From Bacteroidales bacterium (GTDB taxonomy: Bacteria; Bacteroidota; Bacteroidia; Bacteroidales; GCA-2748055): a stretch of DNA of 64,000 nt. Both the position numbers and the translations under genes were made by a program. This document shows positions 50,313 through 60,222 of the stretch, piece after piece. The notes beneath the pieces are model-generated. The model did no database searches. It was not told the DNA's origin and was given only the letters and a program-made list of their open reading frames with translations. Positions within the stretch are counted from its first letter, which is position 1; the number at the start of each line of letters is the position of its first letter. The stretch lies in NCBI GenBank assembly GCA_023138875.1, contig JAGLOO010000058.1, positions 1 to 64,000 of the forward strand. Direction: 5' to 3'.

Positions 50313-50445
50313 AACAAGCTGTTTTAGTCAAAATTAAGAAAAATCGTAAAACTCTTTTGAAACATATTTTTCCCCCGTCTGCACTCAAAATTATTTTTAT
50401 ATTTGTGGCCATTACAAAACGAATTATTCACAAAATCTTATACGA

Positions 50446-52257
50446 ATGTTAAAAGGACATCCAAAAGGACTTTATGTAGCATTTTTTACAAACATGGGTG
50501 AGCGGTTTGGTTTTTATACCATGATGGCCATCCTGGTACTGTTCCTTCAAGCAAAATTTGGACTTACCGAGGATAAAGCCGGTGGAATTTACAGCTGGTT
50601 CTACTTCGCCATCTATGCCCTGGCCCTGGTTGGTGGTATCCTGGCTGATGCAACCCGGAAATATAAAACAGTAATTGTTATCGGGCAAGTCATCATGTTT
50701 CTTGGATATGCCATGCTGGTTATCCCGGGGTTAACCCTTCCCATCACAGTCGTTGGACTTTTTACCATTGCCCTTGGAAACGGTTTCTTTAAAGGGAACC
50801 TGCAGGCAGTTGTTGGTCAGATGTATGACGACCACAAATACGACAAGGTCAGGGATAATGCGTTTCTGATCTTTTATATGGGTATTAATGTTGGCGCATT
50901 TTTCGCCCCTTTTGCGGCCATGGGTATCAGGAACTGGTGGTTAAAAATGAATGGATTCCTTCATGATGGAAGCCTGCCTGCAATCTGTCACCAGTATCAG
51001 GACGGTACCCTTCAGGATGTAAGTAAGCTTCAGGAACTCGCAAATGGTGTTAGTCTGAACGGAGCAGTTACAGATCTTTCAGGATTTGCCTCCAGTTATA
51101 TTGAGTCTTTTTCCAGAGGTTATAATTATGCATTTGGTGTCGCAGCCATTGCCATGGTTCTTTCGCTGATAGCTTATCTCATTTTTAACAAACACCTTCC
51201 AAAAAAAGAGAAAAAAGATGGCGAAAAGACCATTACCATCTCCGAAAAGCCACTGGCCATACCTATGGCGCTGGTTGCAGGTGCAATTACTGCCTTTTTG
51301 ATCAGTTTCGTGAAAGATTTTCCAACCGGAATGGCTATTGGTCTGTTTGTCGGATTTGTGACCTGGATCTTTATGATAGCCAAAAAGGACGAAAAACAGC
51401 GGGTTGTATCGCTGCTGCTGGTCTTTTTCGTGGTGATTTTCTTCTGGATGGCATTCCATCAAAACGGACTCACACTAACATTCTTTGCCCGGGACTATAC
51501 GGTAAAAACCGTTGATCCATTTACGTTTATGTTCTTCACACTTGAAAACATATTATCGGTCATTGCATTCCTGGCGGGGATCTTCATGCTGATAGGAAAA
51601 AACAAAACAAAGAATTCCAGGATAGGAGGAGCTATTCTTACTGTAATAGGTGGAGCAGCTACCGTCTGGTTTTACACTCAGGGTGAATCACAAAATCCCA
51701 TTGCTCCCGAAGTCTTCCAATCATTCAATCCCCTGTTTATTGTTTCGCTCACTTTTGGTGTGATGGCAGTCTTTGCCTGGTTACACAGCAAGGGGAAGGA
51801 ACCATCCACACCTAGGAAAATCGGGATCGGGATGATTATCGCAGCCCTTGGATTCGTGATCATGATCGTAGCTTCATTAAATATTGTCTCACCCCACGAG
51901 TTGCAGGTAGTTGATGAGGCCGGGGTGATCAAGTACAATCCAGTTCCCGACTCCTCACGGGTCATGCCATACTGGCTCATGTCTTCCTATCTGATCCTCA
52001 CCATTGCAGAACTGTTCCTCAGTCCCATGGGCCTCTCCTTTGTTTCGAAAGTTGCACCAACCAGGTTCCAGGGGGTTATGCAGGGAGGCTGGCTGCTGGC
52101 AACGGCAGTAGGTAACAAGCTTCTCTTTGTAGGGAGCACACTTTGGAGTAAAATAGATTTGTGGAAACTCTGGCTGATTTTCGTAGTCTGCTGTCTGTTA
52201 TCTGCCGCATTCATCTTCTCTATCCTGAAAAGGTTGGAACGCGCAACCAAAACATAG
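50446..52257 (+). CDS. POT-family peptide transporter with altered ExxER motif
   Basis: A 603-residue membrane protein with about 12-14 helices. Its N-terminus KGLYVAFFTNMGERFGFYTM corresponds to the POT signature in which the motif ExxERF couples peptide and proton movement; here the first glutamate is Asn (TNMGERF). VGGILADATRKYKTVIVIGQ and GNGFFKGNLQAVVGQ match the family. A long loop sits at ~165-205. POT proteins import di- and tripeptides with protons. A TATATTTG box at 50398-50405 may be its promoter, and a terminator follows the stop. Substrate and coupling are uncertain because of the changed motif. Confidence 0.9.
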   Translation: MLKGHPKGLYVAFFTNMGERFGFYTMMAILVLFLQAKFGLTEDKAGGIYSWFYFAIYALALVGGILADATRKYKTVIVIGQVIMFLGYAMLVIPGLTLPITVVGLFTIALGNGFFKGNLQAVVGQMYDDHKYDKVRDNAFLIFYMGINVGAFFAPFAAMGIRNWWLKMNGFLHDGSLPAICHQYQDGTLQDVSKLQELANGVSLNGAVTDLSGFASSYIESFSRGYNYAFGVAAIAMVLSLIAYLIFNKHLPKKEKKDGEKTITISEKPLAIPMALVAGAITAFLISFVKDFPTGMAIGLFVGFVTWIFMIAKKDEKQRVVSLLLVFFVVIFFWMAFHQNGLTLTFFARDYTVKTVDPFTFMFFTLENILSVIAFLAGIFMLIGKNKTKNSRIGGAILTVIGGAATVWFYTQGESQNPIAPEVFQSFNPLFIVSLTFGVMAVFAWLHSKGKEPSTPRKIGIGMIIAALGFVIMIVASLNIVSPHELQVVDEAGVIKYNPVPDSSRVMPYWLMSSYLILTIAELFLSPMGLSFVSKVAPTRFQGVMQGGWLLATAVGNKLLFVGSTLWSKIDLWKLWLIFVVCCLLSAAFIFSILKRLERATKT

Positions 52258-52281
52258 AAAACGGTAATCTACAACACACCA

Positions 52282-52313
52282 TAGCCGTCTCGTTTTTCGG
52301 GACGGCTATTTTT
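52282..52313 (+). terminator. Rho-independent terminator after the POT gene
   Basis: TAGCCGTC (52282-52289) pairs with GACGGCTA (52301-52308), extended by a CG pair, and TTTTT follows directly. It ends the POT transcript 25 bases after its stop. Confidence 0.85.
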
Positions 52314-52491
52314 GTACTTTCCTTTCTTCAGGACATTGTTTTAGTTGCTGAAAACATCCTTGAGATATGCGTTGAATATTCATTAATTTTAAGTAGTAAC
52401 CGGTATTTATTCAAATAGTGTTAATTAGGCATGTGCACCAGGTGTTTCTAATACTTCGTTAGGCCGAATTCCTTAATCCATATACTATTAA

Positions 52492-52520
52492 TTTGGCTGG
52501 TGGAAAAAAATGTATCTTTG
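52492..52520 (+). promoter_or_regulatory. Promoter of the MNT-HepT pair (leaderless mRNA)
   Basis: TTTG (52492-52495), 17 bases, then TATCTTTG (52513-52520), an exact -7 consensus. It ends only seven bases before the ATG at 52528, so the transcript probably begins at or next to the start codon. Confidence 0.65.
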
Positions 52521-52527
52521 TGATAAC

Positions 52528-52815
52528 ATGGAACGTCAGGAGGTAAATACAGCAATTATCAAGTATCTAGACCCTTTTGGGCCTGAGAAGATCGGCATCT
52601 TTGGTTCTTTCGCACGGCAGGAAGATAATGCGGATAGTGACATTGATATCTTCGTGAAATTCAAAGAAACAATTTCATTGTTGGATCTTGTCCGCATCCA
52701 CCGTGAACTTTCATCTGTTTTGGGTAAGAGGGTTGATCTGGTTACTGAACCAGCATTGAAAAATGAACGGTTGAAAAAATACATCTTTGCTGATCTTCAA
52801 ATAATCTTTGAATGA
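52528..52815 (+). CDS. mntA: MNT-type nucleotidyltransferase antitoxin
   Basis: A 95-residue minimal nucleotidyltransferase. The active-site signature GIFGSFARQEDNADSDIDIFV has the GSx..G-like loop and two aspartates for metal binding. HepT partners of this type are neutralised by MntA-mediated AMPylation. The start is set at 52528 because the earlier in-frame ATG at 52510 lies inside the promoter -7 region. It overlaps hepT by four bases (ATGA). AT-rich compared with core genes. Confidence 0.88.
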   Translation: MERQEVNTAIIKYLDPFGPEKIGIFGSFARQEDNADSDIDIFVKFKETISLLDLVRIHRELSSVLGKRVDLVTEPALKNERLKKYIFADLQIIFE

Positions 52816-53138
52816 AAGATGACTCCATCTATATAGAACACATTTTACAAAGTATAGAAAGAATTCAGTCCTATATTTCCGGCCTTGATCAAATTGCTTT
52901 TTCCGGTAATTATATCACTCAGGATGCGGTCGTGAGGAAATTAGAAATCATTGGTGAGGCTACAAAAAGGATTTCACAGGATTTTCGCAACAGTAATCCA
53001 GAGGTACCTTGGTCAGATATGGCAGGAATGCGGGATATACTCATTCATGATTATATTGATGTGGATCTTGATATTGTTTGGAAAACCGCTTCAGAAAGTA
53101 TTCCCAAACTAAAGGATCTTTTACAAGGGCTTGTATGA
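52812..53138 (+). CDS. hepT: HepT-type HEPN toxin ribonuclease
   Basis: A 108-residue all-helical HEPN protein. The catalytic motif RX4-6H is present as RDILIHDY (Arg, four residues, His, then D-Y whose tyrosine is the usual AMPylation target). SGNYITQDAVVRKLEIIGEA is the family core. It probably cleaves RNA when not modified by MNT, causing growth arrest in stress or phage infection. It is coupled by a four-base overlap to the antitoxin gene. The pair is bounded by inverted repeats. Confidence 0.9.
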   Translation: MKDDSIYIEHILQSIERIQSYISGLDQIAFSGNYITQDAVVRKLEIIGEATKRISQDFRNSNPEVPWSDMAGMRDILIHDYIDVDLDIVWKTASESIPKLKDLLQGLV

Positions 53139-53306
53139 GGAACTCGGCCTAACAATTAAGCATTGTTTTTGCAAATTTTCTTGTTGAAATGCGGGAAATT
53201 CTATTTAAAAAAAGCTTACTGCAAAAAAACAATATTAGTATTGCAATTTTATTGAAGCAACCCCACCTACAGAATACCCATAGACTGACGGCATCATCCA
53301 AATAAT

Positions 53307-54734
53307 ATGAAAACAGCAAAATTTAAGATTACAAGTACAACATTAGTCTTCCTTTTATTCTTTTATTCCTGCAAACAAGAAGTAAAAGTAACCCCCGAAG
53401 AGGTAAAACAGATTGCCAAAGAAGCATATATTTATGGCTTTCCTTTGGTGATGAATTGTAAAACAGTTTATGATTATGTGGTTAATGAAAATTCACCTGA
53501 ATACAAGGCACCATTTAACCAGAAATCTTGTGAGGCCAGGGTATATACACCTGATGATAAAACCATAGTAACGCCAAACTCGGACACACCTTACTGCATG
53601 ATCTGGATGAATTTGAGAGCAGAGCCACAGGTAATTTCTGTTCCGGAAATGGAATCTGCTCGTTATTACAGTTTTCAGATGATTGACTGGTACACGCACA
53701 ATTTCGCCTACATTGGCACACGTACGAATAATAATGAAGCTGGTAAATATTTATTGGTTGGACCCGATTGGGATGGCGATAAACCTGAAGGAATCACTGA
53801 AATTATAAACAGTGAAACAAATCTGGTTTTTATAATTGTGAGAACACAGGCGTATGATGCCAACGACATGGATAAGATAAAAGAGATTCAAGAGAGTTAT
53901 GAATTACAATCGCTAAGTGCCTATTTAGGAAAAGAGGCACCTGCATCATCTCCTGAAATTGATTTTCCTGAATGGGTAAATGGCAGTGAGTTTACAATTG
54001 CTTCTTTTGAATATTTAGATTTTGCTCTAGACCAGGTTGACACTCATCCTGATGAGGTAGAATTTATGGAGAAACTAGCAAAAATCGGCCTTGGTACGCC
54101 TGAAATATTTAACCTAAGTGAAAAGGATTCAAGTTTTATTAAAGCACTTGAAGATGGTGTTAAGGAAGCACATGCAGAAATGAAAGATTTTACAAAAGAA
54201 GCTGTAAAAGACCCACTTGGCAGCGTTAAAGGTTTTGGCACACGTGAATTTTTAAAGGAAGCTGCATCCTATTTTAATCAACCCAACTTTTACATGCAAC
54301 GGGCAGTTGTTGCACAATTAGGCCTTTATGGTAATTCCGGTGAGGAAGCTGTTTATTTCGGATATTATTATGATAAAGAAGGAGAGCCCTGGAACGCGGC
54401 TGAACACAATTATACCTTTCAATTTGAAGAGGGTAATTTGCCGCCGGTAAACGCTTTCTGGTCATTATCAATGTATGATGGTCCAACTCAATTATTCATT
54501 CATAATCCATTGGACAGGTATTTGTTAAATTCGAATATGATAAATGAATTTAAAAAAGAAGAAGACGGCTCAATTGTACTATATATTCAAAAGGAAACAC
54601 CGGGTAAAGACATGGAAGCTAACTGGCTGCCAGCCCCTGATGGGCCATTCTACTTAATGCTAAGAATGTATTTACCAAAAGAAGAGGTGCTTGAAGGTAA
54701 ATGGGCGATGCCAACATTGGAGAAAGTTCAATAA
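53307..54734 (+). CDS. DUF1254/DUF1214 lipoprotein
   Basis: A 475-residue protein. The signal ITSTTLVFLLFFYSC ends in a lipobox-like YSC, so a lipoprotein is likely. DUF1254 (~35-170: IAKEAYIYGFPLVMNCKTVY, VTPNSDTPYCMIWMNL, SARYYSFQMIDWYTHN, GKYLLVGPDWDG) and DUF1214 (~330-470: FYMQRAVVAQLGLYGNSG, FWSLSMYDG, NWLPAPDGPFYLMLRMYLP) are both present, the complete architecture. The biochemical role of the family is not established. AT-rich; a related gene follows. Confidence 0.85.
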   Translation: MKTAKFKITSTTLVFLLFFYSCKQEVKVTPEEVKQIAKEAYIYGFPLVMNCKTVYDYVVNENSPEYKAPFNQKSCEARVYTPDDKTIVTPNSDTPYCMIWMNLRAEPQVISVPEMESARYYSFQMIDWYTHNFAYIGTRTNNNEAGKYLLVGPDWDGDKPEGITEIINSETNLVFIIVRTQAYDANDMDKIKEIQESYELQSLSAYLGKEAPASSPEIDFPEWVNGSEFTIASFEYLDFALDQVDTHPDEVEFMEKLAKIGLGTPEIFNLSEKDSSFIKALEDGVKEAHAEMKDFTKEAVKDPLGSVKGFGTREFLKEAASYFNQPNFYMQRAVVAQLGLYGNSGEEAVYFGYYYDKEGEPWNAAEHNYTFQFEEGNLPPVNAFWSLSMYDGPTQLFIHNPLDRYLLNSNMINEFKKEEDGSIVLYIQKETPGKDMEANWLPAPDGPFYLMLRMYLPKEEVLEGKWAMPTLEKVQ

Positions 54735-54767
54735 GGAATTACTAATAAATCCAACACATTATCAAGT

Positions 54768-55989
54768 ATGAAAAACTTATTTTTAGCTTTAAGCTTGATT
54801 ACAGCATTTATCCTGCATAGCTGCAATCAAACAACAACGACTGAAACAAATAGTTCAGATCAAACAAAAATTCAAACCAGAATTGGGGAACTTGAGTTCT
54901 CTCACCCGTTTGAACATGGCTATCCAACCGGTGAAACCGTTAAAATACTTTACGATGAGATGGATTTTCAACGTGCCTGTCAGGCATATTTATGGGGACT
55001 TCCATTTGTATCGCTTGCTGAATGGCAAAAAGAACATGAACAAGTTTTCGGAACAAACGAAGGTGATTTTGTAATATATACTACTTACAAAGACAAGCTT
55101 GGTATTTTAACTGCCAATGCTACTACTCCATATGTATTTGGTTTTGCTAATTTGACGAACACAGGGCCAATGGTATTAGAACTTCAACCCGGACTCAATG
55201 CAAGTGGTATTAGCGATTTATGGCAGAAAAATATTACTGATGTGGGAGCCTTTGGACCCGATCAGTGTAAAGGTGGGAAATACCTTATCCTTCCTCCGGG
55301 TAACGACATGCCAGACGTTGATGGCTATGCTTAAGCAGTTAGGCATTGAAAAAGGTAAGCCTTTTAATCCGGATGAGCGCCAAATAAAGATATTGACAGA
55401 AGCTGCATTGGTGGGTGAAGCCATGGCAAAAGCCAATACATTCGAAAAGAGGTTCGAGGATGTATACTATCGCTCTGAAACCCATTGGAAATATCCAATA
55501 GTTTGGCATTGGTCTCATGAAACAGAATTTTATCATCAAATGGATGAAATGGCAGCCTATACCTACGAAGCTATTGGTACAAACAAAGCTATGTCGACCG
55601 AGATTCCAGGTGTTGGACAAGCCTACTTGGGTGCTTATAAAGACAGTGAAGGAAACTGGTTGGATGGAAGCGGTAACTACAAATTGCATATTCCTCCAAA
55701 CCCTCCGGCAAAAGAGTTTTGGTCTATAACGCTTTACGATGTTGATACCCGTTGTTTGATAAATAACGAGCAGCAAATTGCTGACAAATCTTCAAGAATG
55801 GACTTGTTAACCAATGAAGATGGTTCGGTTGATTTGTATTTTGGTCCTGAAGCACCAGAAGGCAAGGAACAAAACTGGATACCTACGGTTCCAAATCAGG
55901 GATTCTTTGCTTACTTACGCTTGTATGCACCATTAGAACCATATTTTGACAGAACCTGGGCATTTCCCGATATTGAAAAAGTGAACTAG
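54768..55989 (+). pseudogene. DUF1254-family lipoprotein gene broken by an internal deletion
   Basis: The first part (54768-55334) encodes signal, lipobox HSC and the DUF1254 half ending GKYLILPPGNDMPDVDGYA and a stop. The second part continues in another frame from about 55320 (MAMLKQLGIEKGKPFNPDE) to 55989 with the complete DUF1214 half. Compared with the intact neighbour, about 70-90 residues between GKYL and the KLAKIG/LKQLGI helix are missing. The junction is ATGGCTAT, which would encode DGY in one frame and MAM in the other, as if two copies of that octamer recombined. Two separate translated products are possible but unlikely. A sequencing artefact is less likely because a large segment is absent. 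Confidence 0.8.
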
Positions 55990-57209
55990 TCACCCTCGGA
56001 GAACATCCCTTTAACACGCTCCATATCACCATCGGTTGCGGCAGGATCGAGTTCCAGGATATATGCGATGATCCCGTAAACATCCACGTTGGGAAAGACG
56101 GGATGTGTATATCCATCCTTAAATGCGGGGCCATCGGCAAAAAAAATCGTGTGCATATCGGTGAATGCATTGTCATATCCGTGAGCCCCACCGGCATATC
56201 CGGAGGCGTCTGTGCGGTTGCCAATACTCCATGTACTGTCTGCCACCACCAGGATATCAGGGAACCTGGGGCTGTTGCCATAATGAAAATGTTCCGGTAT
56301 ATCATCCTTTTGCCAGGAGCTCACTCCCACCACACCATTCAGGGCGCTGGTGACAGATGCCTCAAAGCCATCTACAGCATCGACCAGGTAAACAGGGTTT
56401 CCGCCAACAATCATCTCTATCCACTCTTCATTGATAACATCATACAGGTTGACGTACCTGTCCGGATATATGGGCCCCATGCCATGATCTGAGAGAACAA
56501 TCAGATTCACCCGGTCGCCATATTCTAATGCTGCTATTTCACTGCGAAGGTATCCCAGTACCGAATCAAGGTATTCCACCACTTCACCGGTGGTATCATG
56601 CACAGGTCCATATTCGTGACCAGTACCATCGGGCTCATCGAAGTAGAGCGTAATCAGTCCGGGACGCTTCTGAACAGGTAGTTTTAACCACTCAATAACC
56701 TGATCAACCCGGTCCATGTAAGGGACGCTTCCATCGTACTTCTTCCAGTAGGAAGGGTAACTCCCCTTGATGGGAGCCTCACTGCCTACCCAGTAATAAG
56801 AAGCAGATTTTACGCCCTGCTCTTCAGCCGTAACCCATATCGGTTCTCCAAAATAGGCATCCGGATTTGAAACCATATCCCGATCCCCGATCCGATAGAT
56901 CCCGTCCAGGTCCGGTGCATAAAAACTGTTGTTGATGATCCCATGGTTATCCGGATAAAGCCCGGTGGCCAGGGAATAGTGATTCGGAAAGGTTTTTGTT
57001 GGGAATGATGGAATTAACCTTTCAGCTTTAACGCCATTGCTCGCCATCTCTTCAAAATTGGGAGTGTTGTACAGATCGGCATAATCCCATCTGAAACCGT
57101 CAAAAGAGACCATCACCACATAGGTTTCAAGTGTTTCGGTTTGCCTATTCTTGCATGATATGCAGGTTAGCAAAACCAATGCCATCGGCAAATACCTGGA
57201 AATTCTCAT
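55986..57209 (-). CDS. ENPP-type alkaline phosphatase superfamily lipoprotein
   Basis: A 407-residue exported enzyme. SRYLPMALVLLTCISC ends in a lipobox (CISC). The nucleotide pyrophosphatase/phosphodiesterase motifs are in order: VMVSFDGFRWDY (first metal Asp), PSFPTKTFPNHYSLATGLYP (threonine nucleophile in PTKT), YFDEPDGTGHEYGP, LSDHGMG, and GAHGYDN (C-terminal metal His). It should hydrolyse phosphodiester or pyrophosphate bonds, such as nucleotides, in the periplasm or at the surface. It converges with the broken DUF1254 gene, their stop codons overlapping by four bases, and precedes no obvious partner. Confidence 0.92.
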   Translation of the reverse strand: MRISRYLPMALVLLTCISCKNRQTETLETYVVMVSFDGFRWDYADLYNTPNFEEMASNGVKAERLIPSFPTKTFPNHYSLATGLYPDNHGIINNSFYAPDLDGIYRIGDRDMVSNPDAYFGEPIWVTAEEQGVKSASYYWVGSEAPIKGSYPSYWKKYDGSVPYMDRVDQVIEWLKLPVQKRPGLITLYFDEPDGTGHEYGPVHDTTGEVVEYLDSVLGYLRSEIAALEYGDRVNLIVLSDHGMGPIYPDRYVNLYDVINEEWIEMIVGGNPVYLVDAVDGFEASVTSALNGVVGVSSWQKDDIPEHFHYGNSPRFPDILVVADSTWSIGNRTDASGYAGGAHGYDNAFTDMHTIFFADGPAFKDGYTHPVFPNVDVYGIIAYILELDPAATDGDMERVKGMFSEGD

Positions 57210-57230
57210 GTCGATATATGTGTTTAGAGC

Positions 57231-59264
57231 CTAATCACGGTCGAGATTCAGATACCGCTTTCTCCTGTCCTCCATCGGCCTGAAAAAGAAACTCCTCACC
57301 GGTAACTCCGGGACCTCAATTTCCCCGATACTCATGTCGGGTGAAAACTGGTAAAAAGTGATCTCCTTATTCTCATAACCACCAGCGGAAGTCACCCGTG
57401 AAAAACTGTAAGAATTCTGTACCAGGCCCGGCTGATACTCATCCAGCGAAAGGATGAAACGCGGTCCATACAAACGCAATGCATTGATGAAATAGAAGGT
57501 CATATCATACCCGACAATTCCATAATTGATCCCTTTCCTGGTGGTTGATATAGGTTCGCTGTAAAAATGATTCCTGTATCGATTCAGAAAATCATTGACC
57601 TGAGGATCCAGGTAGTCCACCCAGAATGAACTATAGTATATGAGGTTGAGCTCATGGTAATACCTGTAATCGATGGTTGAAAATTCTGTCCAGAACGGAG
57701 TCCCTATCACTTCTATTTCAAAATCCTTCAACTTATAGTAAAGGGATGAGACCACAGGGCTGGCAAATGCTTCATTGCTTGTGGGAACAATCACCAGGTT
57801 CTTTCTGTCTGGGGAAAGAGAGTGAATGATCTCATCCGTATGCTCCAGTTTCAGAATCACCTCCTTAAAAATAACCGGTTCAACCGGACGGTAATCATCA
57901 AATCCATCGAAGATCAACTCCTTAAAATAGTCAAGTTTCTTTATGTCCAGTGAATCCTCCCCGCGCACATAGACGATGTTGTACGTATGCTTACTGGCAA
58001 TCAGTCTGGCAACCTCCTGATACTCTTTTTCCAGGGATGGACTGAGCTGAAATAGATAGGGATTGCTCCTGACAAAATCCAGTTCCGAATAAAAAGGAGT
58101 TACAAGCGGAATTTTGTTTTTTCTGGCAAATGTTGAGACAACATCCAGGTTAAACGTATAGAATGGCCCAATAATAAGGTCCATATCTTCCATCTCTCCA
58201 TTTTCCAAAAGAGACCGGGTATGGTCCATGCTTTTCCTGGTATCATAGAAACGCACATCCAGTCTCATTCCGGTCTGGCGAAGAGAATCTATGGCCAGGA
58301 GTGTTCCCTGGAAGAACTCCAGGTAGTTCACCGCCTGGGGTATCTTCTGCTCCATCCTGTAACGCTCAGTGATCCTGTTTCTACGCGTAACTGACTTCAT
58401 ATTCTTGATCAATGAATCAAGGGGCTCCGGCTTCTGGAAATCGAAAGGAATGAAACAGGCAATCCTGTAGGTACGGTTGGGATCATCATGTTGAAACATC
58501 AATTCTTCATAATTATAATCCTTCAGCAGGCTATCTGATTGCACATGAAGCCTAGAGTCAACCGGTACGGTATCCAGGGCAGTTTCAGGGTGATCTATGA
58601 CCTGGGGCAATGGTATCCTGATCACCTGTCCTGTTTTTGGTCCACCCCATCCCAATTCAGGATTGGCTGTCCGGATCTCCCGTACAGCCACATTATAAAA
58701 CCTGGCGATAGAATAGAGTGTGTCGTAACGCTTCACCTTGTAGTATACAAATCCCTCTTCATTGTAAACGGGCTCACGCCCGATGACTTTCTGGCCGGGA
58801 ATCACAAGCTTTTGTCCCGGCTGAAGGTTCCCCGATTCCACACCTTCATTAGCATCCAACAGTGAGGTTTCATCCATATTATAACTGCGGGCAATGCTGT
58901 AGATGGTCTCGTCCGGTTGAACAGTGTGGGTCCGAACTGACTCATCCGGGCTTTCCCCGGCAGAAGTATCGATCTGTTTATCCAGAATAGGCTCCAGAGG
59001 TATTTTCAACGCCTGACCGATCTGGAGTCCAGACATGACACCGGGATTTTCAATGGCGATCTCCTTTTGGGATATATAGTATGCCTTCGCGATGGAGTAC
59101 AGGGTCTGACCGGGTTTTACCACATGGATATAAAAAACCTTTCCCTCCAGGATCACTTTGTTATTGGATCTTTCCACCGTGACAGGCTCCTGTGCAAATG
59201 ACGCCTGAAAAAGAGCAAATCCAAGGACGATGAATAATAACTTCCTATTTAGAAATAAACTCAT
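57231..59264 (-). CDS. LysM-repeat and PBP1-like periplasmic protein
   Basis: A 677-residue exported protein. Signal peptide: [19 protein letters not shown]. Three LysM domains bind glycan: ~46-92 ([17 protein letters not shown]), ~113-155 ([17 protein letters not shown]) and ~172-217 ([16 protein letters not shown]). The rest (~260-640) resembles type 1 periplasmic ligand-binding proteins ([25 protein letters not shown], split; [17 protein letters not shown]). The fold suggests a wall-bound sensor or amino-acid-type binder. The ATG lies 20 bases inside the purC end, so the genes overlap. Confidence 0.88.
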   Translation of the reverse strand: MSLFLNRKLLFIVLGFALFQASFAQEPVTVERSNNKVILEGKVFYIHVVKPGQTLYSIAKAYYISQKEIAIENPGVMSGLQIGQALKIPLEPILDKQIDTSAGESPDESVRTHTVQPDETIYSIARSYNMDETSLLDANEGVESGNLQPGQKLVIPGQKVIGREPVYNEEGFVYYKVKRYDTLYSIARFYNVAVREIRTANPELGWGGPKTGQVIRIPLPQVIDHPETALDTVPVDSRLHVQSDSLLKDYNYEELMFQHDDPNRTYRIACFIPFDFQKPEPLDSLIKNMKSVTRRNRITERYRMEQKIPQAVNYLEFFQGTLLAIDSLRQTGMRLDVRFYDTRKSMDHTRSLLENGEMEDMDLIIGPFYTFNLDVVSTFARKNKIPLVTPFYSELDFVRSNPYLFQLSPSLEKEYQEVARLIASKHTYNIVYVRGEDSLDIKKLDYFKELIFDGFDDYRPVEPVIFKEVILKLEHTDEIIHSLSPDRKNLVIVPTSNEAFASPVVSSLYYKLKDFEIEVIGTPFWTEFSTIDYRYYHELNLIYYSSFWVDYLDPQVNDFLNRYRNHFYSEPISTTRKGINYGIVGYDMTFYFINALRLYGPRFILSLDEYQPGLVQNSYSFSRVTSAGGYENKEITFYQFSPDMSIGEIEVPELPVRSFFFRPMEDRRKRYLNLDRD

Positions 59265-60189
59265 TGACGTTCTTTAGTATTCTCTGTTCAATGCTGGTTG
59301 TATCTGCCTTGACAAACTTCTCACCGGTGATGCGTTCAAATAGTTCGATGTACCTGTCAGATACCTCCTGAACAAATTCATCAGGCATATGGGGCATAAC
59401 CTGACCTTCTTTACCCTGGAATCCATTGCTGATCAGCCATTGTCTCACAAATTCTTTGGAGAGTTGCTTCTGTGGCTCACCACCTGCCTGGCGCTCTTCA
59501 TAGCCACCTGCATAAAAGTAGCGTGATGAGTCAGGTGTATGTATCTCATCGATCAGCACAATTGTTCCATCCTTCTCTCCAAATTCATACTTGGTATCCA
59601 CCAGGATCAAGCCCATTTCTGCTGCCATCTCTGTTCCTCGCTGAAACAGCCTCCTGGTATAATCCTCCAGCAGCAGGTAATCTTCTTCTGACACAAGCCC
59701 GCTGGAAATAATCTCCTCTCTCGATATATCCTCGTCATGACCCTCTTCTGCTTTGGTAGTGGGAGTAATGATCGGCTCAGGGAAACGATCATGTTCATTT
59801 AAACCTTCCGGCATGGGTACTCCACATAGCATCCTTTTACCTGACCTGTACTCACGCCATGCATGACCCGTCAGGTATCCCCTGATAACCATTTCTACCT
59901 TGAATGGTACAGCCATATGCCCTACGGTTACATTGGGATCGGGAGACTCTATTTTCCAGTTAGGGACAATATCTGATGTCGCATCCAGGAATTTTGAAGC
60001 TATCTGATTCAGCACCTGCCCCTTATATGGTATGCCCTTTGGCAGAACCACATCAAATGCTGAGATCCGGTCCGAAACAACCATAACGAGATAGTCATCA
60101 TTGATGTTATAAACATCACGTACTTTTCCTATATACAAGCTCTTCTGTCCTGCAAATTCAAAATTTGTTCCTTTGAGTGCGTTGGCCAT
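59245..60189 (-). CDS. purC: SAICAR synthetase PurC
   Basis: A 314-residue enzyme of purine synthesis joining CAIR and aspartate using ATP. GKVRDVY near residue 22 is the start signature; [39 protein letters not shown], and the metal/ATP segment [28 protein letters not shown] (split) follow. Length is that of the long bacterial/eukaryotic-like form (about 300). It overlaps the LysM gene downstream by 20 bases and follows phoH by 33 bases, so phoH-purC-LysM may be one unit. Confidence 0.96.
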   Translation of the reverse strand: MANALKGTNFEFAGQKSLYIGKVRDVYNINDDYLVMVVSDRISAFDVVLPKGIPYKGQVLNQIASKFLDATSDIVPNWKIESPDPNVTVGHMAVPFKVEMVIRGYLTGHAWREYRSGKRMLCGVPMPEGLNEHDRFPEPIITPTTKAEEGHDEDISREEIISSGLVSEEDYLLLEDYTRRLFQRGTEMAAEMGLILVDTKYEFGEKDGTIVLIDEIHTPDSSRYFYAGGYEERQAGGEPQKQLSKEFVRQWLISNGFQGKEGQVMPHMPDEFVQEVSDRYIELFERITGEKFVKADTTSIEQRILKNVNEFISK

Positions 60190-60222
60190 AACTGATCAGT
60201 TTTTATTTATTGATTGATTCAT

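Larger units (their letters stand above)
52258..52527. other. Intergenic region before the MNT-HepT module
   Basis: A 270-bp gap holding the POT terminator, an AT-rich stretch without coding signal, the left inverted repeat copy (52459-52472) and the MNT promoter (52492-52520). Confidence 0.6.
52459..53152. repeat. 14-bp inverted repeats flanking MNT-HepT, attC-core-like
   Basis: TTAGGCCGAATTCC (52459-52472) and GGAACTCGGCCTAA (53139-53152) match as inverted repeats at 13 of 14 bases. The outer ends read GTTAGGC (52458-52464) and GCCTAAC (53147-53153), the sequences of integron attC core sites, in cassette-like order around the two genes. The right copy begins directly after the hepT stop. 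Confidence 0.6.
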
